From: Dipteris shenzhenensis
Taxonomy: Eukaryota > Polypodiophyta > Polypodiopsida > Gleicheniales
Assembly: GCA_047967505.1 (NCBI GenBank)
Contig: CM106541.1
Direction: 5' to 3' (one strand)
DNA length: 64,000 nucleotides
In this document: positions 56,685-64,000 of the stretch, in pieces
Position numbering within the stretch: the first letter of the stretch is position 1
Layout: each line of letters begins with the position of its first letter
The notes under the pieces: model-generated
Told to the model about the DNA's origin: nothing
Databases searched by the model: none
The model's input: the letters and a program-made list of their open reading frames with translations, nothing else
Made by a program: the position numbers and the translations under genes

Positions 56685-57215
56685 TCTGGCACTCATCTCT
56701 TTCTAAGAGTTGTATGTTGTAGTCTGAGTTGTCTGTCTAATAGAAGTTTGTTTTTTTCTTTAGTTTGGCACTCATCACTCTATGAAAGTTGTTTGTTGTA
56801 GTCTGAGTAGTTTGTTTAATAGAAGTTTGTTCTTTTTCCTTAGTCTAGCACTCATCTCTCTTTGAGAGTTGTGTGTTAGAGTCTAAGTTGTCTATTTAAT
56901 ATATATGCATGTTTAGATGGGTTTACTCTCATTTTGGCACTCATCTCTCTCTTGAGATTTGTGTGATGCAATCTAATAGTATGTAATATGTTTGCATATT
57001 TAGATAGGTTTGTGTCTCAGTCGGGCAGTCATCTCTCTAATGAGATTTGTGATGAAGTCTGAGTCTTATGTTTAGATATTGTTTTTATCTCATTTATGCA
57101 ATCATCTCTCTGATGAGAGGTGTGTGATGCACTTTGAGTTTTGTGTTTAAGGTTGCTTCTAGCCTCAAGCTGGCACTCAACTCTATTAAGAGTTACATGA
57201 TGTAGTGCAATGCAA
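56685..57215 (+). repeat. Hairpin-repeat array 2 (7 units)
   Basis: Units near 56687, 56764, 56845, 56935, 57024, 57094 and 57168 with the same core as array 1 ('ggcactcatctctct...gagagttgtgtgttgcagtct') in the same orientation, about 14 kb away. It abuts the hAT relic on its right. Confidence 0.85.
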
Positions 57216-58956
57216 ATGTAGCTCCCCGGTAAAGGAGTGTGCATCTCCTTCCATCTTTTATTGGACACTGTATAACCTGCTTCTTCTCCTTGGTTGAGAA
57301 GCACATGGATTCTTTAACCAGCCAAATTGCTTTAGACATTTTCTGGGTCACTTTACCCACAACGAAGGCATCTATAGCAACCTTCTTTAACACGAGCATA
57401 AATGGTTGTACACCTTCTTTTATTGTTTTAACATTTCTCTAGAATGCACTCGATGCCCGGTATTGGTATGGCAGCTCTAGATTGAGCACCCACTGGTTTA
57501 TGGAGTTTTAGCATGGTGAGATGGAGGCCTGGGGGTTGAAGGAGTCCCACATGCCTGGGTTCGTCAGGGTCCTGGTACCTTCTCTCCTCTCTAAGTTTCT
57601 ATGTAATACAGAGGATCCACACCTAAGGTGGCACTGAATAAATAAGGTGGGAAGAAAGAGTTCTCTATGAGATTTCTGGTGGGTGTAAGTGCCTCACACA
57701 GCAAAGGTGGCTCTCAAAACAAAACAAAACAAAAATATTTATTGCTAGGTAGTGTGTATTGTCTCTTTTTCTCAAGCCAATTTGCCCATTGTCTATCTAC
57801 AACTGTCTCGAGTAAAGCCTATCGTACTTCCAACAACCTCGTGAGCACAAGAAAATATGTGGAAAATCTAGCCTGACAAAATTACCCTAGTTGCTTCATT
57901 GAGTGCTCTCTAAATACAGCATGCAAGTATTGATGGCTTTTTATGAAATAAATCTGCATGTTAGCATCTTGTAGCATTGGTTGTATGAATGATGATAATT
58001 GCCCAATATCTTTCAACAAATTAAGAGTATGAGCACCACATGGCACCCATGTCAGTGTGGGATATTTTTCCATGACCATCTTGCCTGTAGTCTTATAATT
58101 AACCATGTTATCTCTTACTAATGCAATAACATTATCGCTACCACCAATCTTACACATTGCTCTTTCATACGCTTTATAAATGTAAGGTATTTTTTTCTCC
58201 TAGAGAAGTATCAATAATCTCTGAAAACATCGTTCCCTTCACAGCAATGCAAATTACATTTATTAAGGGCTTGGCTTAATTGCTCGTCCACAAATCAAAA
58301 GTAAGATTACATCCATATGTTAGAATAAAAACTAGAATCTTTCTTTAAACACATTTTGCCATTGTTTTTTCTACTTTGTTGAGATAGACCATTCTCATTT
58401 TATTAAAATATCGCAAGACAAATCTTGGTTTCACACATGACTTTAACACATTACGAAACATCTTGTCTCTCATAACATTGAATGCAATGCCATTCTTTGC
58501 AAACATTTCCATCCATCTCAAATGCTCTTCAAGCACTTGTTGCTTTTGCAAACCATCCTCCATGGATGTTTATCCTGCCTTTTTTCTCTTTTTAAGATGA
58601 CTCATATTCAAGGCATCATGCAACACTTGTGATCCACTTGTTAATAAATTTTCATCCTCCACTTCATCTCTCACATTAGAAGGCTCTCTCACTTCCTTAT
58701 TTTCATCAACCTCAATCCTCATCGTAGAAATGCTTCCAGCAAATCTTATTAATGTAGGAGTAGCCGCTCCCTTCAACTTTTCTAAATATGACTTGCATAA
58801 GGGAAATACATTAGATGGAGGACATGTACAAGCTTTAACATTCATGCCAATCCCTAAGAAATGTTGCTTGATGTGAGTAGAGCCACTAGTAAGCTTATTC
58901 CCACAAGATTTACAATATAAATACAAGACTAAGGCACTTTTTGTATTTCTGTACAT
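57195..58956 (-). pseudogene. hAT-family transposase relic (BED finger, DUF659)
   Basis: Minus strand, N to C. BED-type finger 'CKSCGNKLTSGSTHIKQHFL' (58956-58570, open). DUF659 start 'MEMFAKNGIAFNVMRDKMF' (58563-58345). 'VRDNMVNYKTTGKMVMEKYP' and 'TLTWVPCGAHTLNLLKDIGQ' (58157-57882), the DNA-xNY and PCxAHxLNL blocks. Then 'FCQARFSTYFLVLTRLLEVR', and at about 57200-57400 'CPIKDGRRCTLLYRGATFAL', a decayed RW....PLH.AA.(F/Y)LNP block. The dimerisation domain is missing. Stops and shifts: inactive. Confidence 0.8.
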
Positions 58957-59089
58957 TATGACTAGATATTAAAATGCACCACACTTAAGAGTAACAGACA
59001 AAAATCATAAATTTTGAAGATAATAACAAAAATTTTTATACTTAAATTCATTAACTATTCATAGACCATACATATTTAAACACACATAT
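58957..59089. other. AT-rich spacer
   Basis: No coding or repeat signal. Confidence 0.4.
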
Positions 59090-59910
59090 GGGAATGAAAT
59101 TGGATAAAACATTGTATAACCAATTTAAAAATTATATGTATTCTTTCAAGAGAGTACAAGAATGTAAAAATCACACATACATTCAAAGTACACTATTGAA
59201 ATAATATAAAAAATACACTTAACATATATCCATTCATTCACATACTATTGAAAGAATAGACAATATTCATACAAAAGTAGGTGTAATAATGTTATTAGTT
59301 CAAATATCTCTATTCATTCACATACTTTCGAAAGAATAGAGAATATTCATTCAAAACTAAGTGTAAAAATATTATTACTTGAAAGTTCATCCACATAAAA
59401 TTGAAAGAACACATATTTATTCTTTCAATTTCAAGTGTAGGAACTCTAATTAAGACTGCAAATAGTTATGCATTCTTTCACATTGTATTCAAAGAAAAAA
59501 TATATTCTCTAAAGAGAAGACCGCTAATTAAGAGTGCAGATTTCAAATAGTTATGCATTCGTTCACATCGAAGTGAAGAATAAATATATTCTCTCAAAAG
59601 TAAGTGTAAGAATACACATTGTGAAACATTCATTCACATACTTTTGAAAGAATAAAAGATATTCATTCAAAAGTAAGTGTGATAATCCGCTAGTTAAATT
59701 GATAGAATACATATCTATTCTTTCAATAGAAAGTGCAAGACCTCTAATTTTAGAAAGATACAACACATTCATTCACATAATATTGTGAGAATAAAATACT
59801 CTCAATAATCAGTTTAAGAATTAAAGTAATGATTATCTACATTTTAAATATTTACCATATTTCACAAGGTTACAAAACATTCATTCTCAATAATAAGTGT
59901 AAGAATGTCA
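59090..59910. repeat. AT-rich minisatellite A, unit about 80-90 bp
   Basis: Degenerate units with 'cattcattcacatac', 'ttgaaagaataga', 'atattcattcaaaa' and 'taagtgtaagaat'. 'ttgaaagaat' and its complement 'attctttcaa' alternate in places. Confidence 0.75.
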
Positions 59911-59934
59911 AATCAAAGACATAAACTAATAGAG

Positions 59935-60250
59935 ATTTTAAGAACTTAAATAAATTAAATCCTAAGAAGTCTATCATAATACATAAAACATAATTTACAT
60001 AGCTATCTTAGATACCTTAAGAACTCAAAAATAAGATCCTTAGAACTTTATTAAATTACCAAAAGCACTATTCACAAATCAGGCTATCTTAGAGATCTTA
60101 AGAACCCAAAAATGAGATCCTAAGAACTCTATCAAGCACTATTCAATAATTAGCCTATATTAGAGATCTTAAGAACTCAAATGAGATCCTAAGAACTCTA
60201 TCAAATTACAAAAAAGAACTATTCACATGAGATATTTCAATCTCTAATGA
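59935..60250. repeat. AT-rich minisatellite B, unit about 80 bp
   Basis: About four units with 'gagatcttaagaactcaaa', 'tgagatcctaagaactctat' and 'aaagcactattcaca'. A different consensus from the adjacent array A. Confidence 0.8.
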
Positions 60251-60657
60251 GATTTGTAGAACTCACACAAAGCAAACACACCATTTTAGTTCAAACCTTC
60301 AAGATTGCTTGCTAGACTAATAGGCCTTCCTTCTTATCTTTCCCTTTTTTTATCTCTTCTGATAGGCTGGAGAATCAAGTGCGAGCTAAACATATCAAGG
60401 TTGTTTACTAGATTTTATAACATGAACTATTCATACCATTTAAGTTATTCATATAAATAAAGTTTATTTGTACAAATACTTATCCATACAAATAAAGGTT
60501 ATTCATAGTAATACATGTTGATGGTGTGGCAAATCACCAAAAGGCTTTGATTTTTAGCGTGATTTTTTTACCCTTATGTATTATTTGTCCCGAATTCCCA
60601 AATTTTTTGAATCATAAATTTGAATTTTTCTACTTAGATACTTAGAAATGAAGGGAG

Positions 60658-60751
60658 AATTTTCCATGGACATACAAGACAAGCTAGTCCCAATGAACAT
60701 TGTGAATTTTCCATGGACATACAAGACAAGCTAGTCCCAATGAACATTGTG
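60658..60751. repeat. Perfect tandem duplication, 2 x 47 bp
   Basis: 'aattttccatggacatacaa' starts at 60658 and again at 60705. The copies are identical, so it is recent. Confidence 0.95.
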
Positions 60752-60849
60752 TTGGTAGTGCTTATTAATGCCATGAGAGGGGCATCATGAGAGTAGCAAC
60801 ACACTTTCTAGTACGTGAAGAGGAGCCAAAACTAGAATTTCCAAAGGGT

Positions 60850-62650
60850 TCAATGAAGAAAAAGAATGAAAGTGGGAGAGCAAAGAGAAGCCCATGCATG
60901 GTGGTCCATCAAGGAGCTCAATGTGGGTTTGGAAGAAGTGTCAAAGCTCATACAAATTAATGAGGAGCTACAGGCTAGTGAATTCATCGAGCAAATCCCA
61001 AGAACCCTTTTCATAATACAAAGATGTCTTCACATGGGAGTACATGAACTTGAAGTGTGTATGTCCAACTTTGATTCAACACGAAATCCCCTAGTCTTAA
61101 ATGCAAAGCTAACCAACAAGTAGAGATGCCAAATGAGTCCTAACCCACAAAGTTGATCAAAGCTAAAAATGGTCAACTATATTGCTAAGGGTATGATTCA
61201 TCTATGTAGTGGACCAAAGAAAATGTTGGTCCCCATTGTCATTGTGCCAAAGAAGAATGGAAAGCTAAGGGTGTGTGTGGACTATAGGAAGGAGATAGGA
61301 AGCTAAATGAACAAACTGATGGCCTTCCACAAAAGTACCTTCAGCAATAAGCTTCAGTCCATTAAATCCTTGAGTCTCAACCACATAAAAATACTATTGT
61401 TTTCAAAAAATGATGGCCACAAAACATTGTAGAAAGAAAAATGTGTAATGACAATAGCAAGGATAATGCCTAAAATATAAATAACCTTCTAAGAAATGGA
61501 GTTGCTTTACAAAATACATTCCCAAGAAAACCACAACACTATAGGACCTTCTAGGGAATATTGATGGAAAAATATATATAAGAATGTCTTAGTAATAGAC
61601 GTTTGAAGAACCAAGAACTGAGGCATTCCAAACTAAAAAGTCTATCATATCACTTGAAAAAAAATACAGTATTAAAATTTCAAGGCTTATAAATAAGCAT
61701 GATAGCATCAGCATCAAAACTTTCTCCTAGCACCTAGTGGCTTCAAAGCTTGAGTAAGACCTTTAGGTGGCTAGCACTGCAATCACAATAGGAGAGTGTG
61801 GTTGAAGGTGTAGCAACAACTCATGGTCAACAAAAGGAGGCTGCAAATGTTAAGAAGGGACAAGGGGGAGAAGAGTAGAAGATTCTCATACCATGTTACA
61901 ATGTATGAAAGAGAGTGCACACTCGAGGAACAAGGTCAACATGGGAAGGAGAGAAGAAGATAGAGGAGAAAAGGATGTAGAGCCAAAAGAGAAGGTATAT
62001 TGGCCTTGCAAAGTGAAGATTCCTTATGTACCACACAAAACACACAAGGTACCACTTAACTTATATACTACCAAGTCTCCTTAATAATCCAAAATCCTAT
62101 CCAAGGTCCACATCCTCCAATCATCCTAATGTACAAATCCCAATAGAAACCAAGGCTAAATCAAGTGGAATTTCAAGATCCTTCATAAACTTAGTCCTTC
62201 TCATTGCGAGGCGAATTATTTGTCTCACACTCAAGACAAAATAGGGAGAAAAGATCCAAAGAGGAGATGGACGATGAGCTATTCAATCTAGACTTATGCA
62301 CTATGTTGATGTATAAAGATAAGCACAAAGGGATCTTGTAGTACATCTCCATAGACACATTCCCTAAAGGAGACTAAAGTAAAAGGATTGTACTCAAATC
62401 TTGAGATATACATTGATCATAGGACATCTCTATAGAAAAGGTAGGGATATTCTATGAAAGATGTGTCTTTCCTCATGAGACAACAATAGTAATGAAAAAG
62501 CATTGCAAGGAGTGGCAGAAGGTCATTTCTCTATTGATATCACAATAAATATAATAATGAATGCTAGGTTGTGGTGAAGCACAATGTGTGTATATTTAAC
62601 AAGGCACTATAAGAGGTGTGACATATGCCAATGAGTGGGCAGTCTAAAGT
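60850..62650 (+). pseudogene. Ty3/gypsy pol relic (RT entry and integrase zinc domain)
   Basis: Plus strand. An ORF at 60866-61123 of uncertain origin. RT entry 'KMLVPIVIVPKKNGKLRVCV' with 'DYRK' at about 61215-61290. Decayed RT follows. Basic ORF 61893-62084. Integrase zinc-binding region 'EGHFSIDITINIIMNARLWW' and 'RHYKRCDICQ' at about 62535-62625 (HHCC). Domain order and orientation agree with one gypsy element, but the distances are short and the core domains are mostly lost. Confidence 0.6.
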
Positions 62651-63494
62651 TTTAATAAAGTCACAGACCAGATAGAGGGGTTTATGGTCTGACAATATAG
62701 GGAAGGAGAAGATCAGAGAAGATGTCCTGCTGCTTCTACTTAAAAGACCTTGGGAGAGGTAAGCTCTATCTAGACTTTCCTCTCCTCTTTTGTCTCCAAG
62801 GCTACATGTTAGACCAAGTGAAATTACAAGGTACACTAGAGTCAACTAAATGAAGGGTATCATTGAGGTGTTTCCTAGGCCTATAGTTTAGTACCTATGA
62901 TCACAATCGCCTTTACCTTGCCATCTATCCTTTTTACTCACTATCATGCTAAGATACCCATGAATAAAGCCATCTCCATTTAACACTATCAAGGCATCCT
63001 AGGTGTTTGTCTTACATTGCAAAGCACAAACTAAGGCAATAGTGAAATGAACCTCTTTCATTAAACATTGCAAGCTATCCACCTTTGTTCCCCATCTATC
63101 GAATCCTTGAGCATACCCTCCTTGAAATGTGAGAGTACACCTATGGAAGGACCCCCTCTCCCTCGTCATGTTTAGTGTAATACCATGCTATACTTTTATC
63201 TATCGACTTCAATCCAGCTTCTAAAGTCTATTTTGTGACCTTGACTTCTTTGATTGCTAGAAAGGTTGGTGATAGAGAGTTAGTTCGCATTCAGCTACAT
63301 AGAAAACCCCCTAGATGGATGCACATTAAGTGTGAGAAAATAGAGTGGCTTTGTAACCATTCTATTGACCCTTTTTAGCCCTGGGTTTTTGGCTTCTAAC
63401 TTGAGAGGTTGTCTCTTTTGCCTGTGAAAGGCTCAATAATCAAACTCCAGAAAGCCAAGTAAGCCATTGCTTAAAAATCTTGATTGGTTCTTAA
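62651..63494. other. No gene seen
   Basis: Probably decayed gypsy integrase or flanking DNA. No readable domain. Confidence 0.35.
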
Positions 63495-64000
63495 TGGCAT
63501 CAGTCCCATTGGATCTATCAGTTTCTCACTCATACACCACCTCAACACCTTTGGCAATGGGAAATATCAATAACTGACACTCTTGCATCTAGTGGAGAGA
63601 AGAGGGAATCAGTAAAGGTTACACGCACTCATGCATATAATTTGAATTGGGCATTCTCAATGGTGTGTAGCTACGATCCTTTTCTTCATGATACATGCCC
63701 TTTAGTATCAAATGCTAATGATTGGTTTTTTGATAGTGGTGCTAGCAAGCACATTACTTCCAATCATAGTATGTTTATCTCTCTTGAGAATGCATCTCAT
63801 GGGGATACTGCCACATTTGCAAACAACTCCTCATATCTAGTGAAAGGTGTTGAAAAAGTGTTGCTTACCACCACCACAACAAATGGTGGGACAATTACAC
63901 TCTCTAATGTTTTATGGGTACCTAGAATTGAAAAGAACCTACTATTAGTTTTGGCCATTGCTAGGCTTGGTTGTGTCATTATGTTTGTTGATGACAGATG
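63495..64000 (+). pseudogene. Ty1/copia protease region, runs off the window
   Basis: One frame is open from 63495 to the window end, about 168 codons. 'NDWFFDSGASKHITSNHSMF' is the copia aspartic protease active site (D-S-G-A). 'TITLSNVLWVPRIEKNLLLV' is the block that normally reads LSnVLYVPdLkkNLLSV. No gag zinc knuckle is seen upstream, so the 5' side may be truncated. Whether the rest is intact cannot be told. Confidence 0.85.

Noticed and set aside
42575-57215. MuDR-like element with two convergent genes
   Set aside because: The convergent layout fits, but the arrays are in direct rather than inverted orientation and no MULE transposase motif was found.

Overview
The window looks like repeat-rich land-plant nuclear DNA. 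Evidence: Ty1/copia and Ty3/gypsy retroelements primed by initiator-Met tRNA, plant-type CACTA and hAT relics, a plant DUF248 methyltransferase exon and an intron-bearing plant amino acid transporter. Gene density is very low (one clearly intact host gene in 64 kb) and the repeats are old and layered. That suits a large genome such as a gymnosperm, fern or lycophyte, but the lineage cannot be fixed from sequence alone.

Layout. 0-9.4 kb: one isolated PMT-type methyltransferase exon (minus), a copia scrap, a 5'-truncated chromodomain gypsy element (minus) with its 3' LTR, then AT-rich DNA with old duplications. 9.5-14.9 kb: a copia element with two 169-bp LTRs that differ at 3 positions, internally deleted. 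15-18.6 kb: CACTA transposase relic (minus), a long (AC)n array, a LINE scrap. 20.8-29.2 kb: a minisatellite, a helicase-endonuclease relic of Helentron type, then two inverted copies of the 3' end of one LTR retrotransposon around a 1-kb spacer. 30.2-32.2 kb: a LINE relic and a GA/CT tract. 33.3-36.8 kb: a complete five-exon AVT6-like vacuolar amino acid transporter gene, the only convincing host gene. 38-40.5 kb: a copia relic (minus).

42.5-57.2 kb is the unusual part. Two arrays of the same hairpin-containing repeat, in the same orientation, flank a cluster of unfamiliar, partly broken, spliced-looking reading frames. On the plus strand these are a Pro/His-rich ORF, a protein-kinase-like domain and several ORFs of unknown family. 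On the minus strand, convergent to them, is a reading frame carrying a histone H3 N-terminal tail motif and a complete H3-type histone fold on an enlarged tail. A tandem duplication and a palindrome lie between the convergent ends. I recognise no known element with this gene set. It is the best candidate here for an undescribed system, although the copy is damaged.

57-64 kb: hAT transposase relic (minus), two AT-rich minisatellites, gypsy relics (plus), and the protease region of another copia element running off the end. Stretches listed as containing nothing were read on both strands and gave no recognisable gene.
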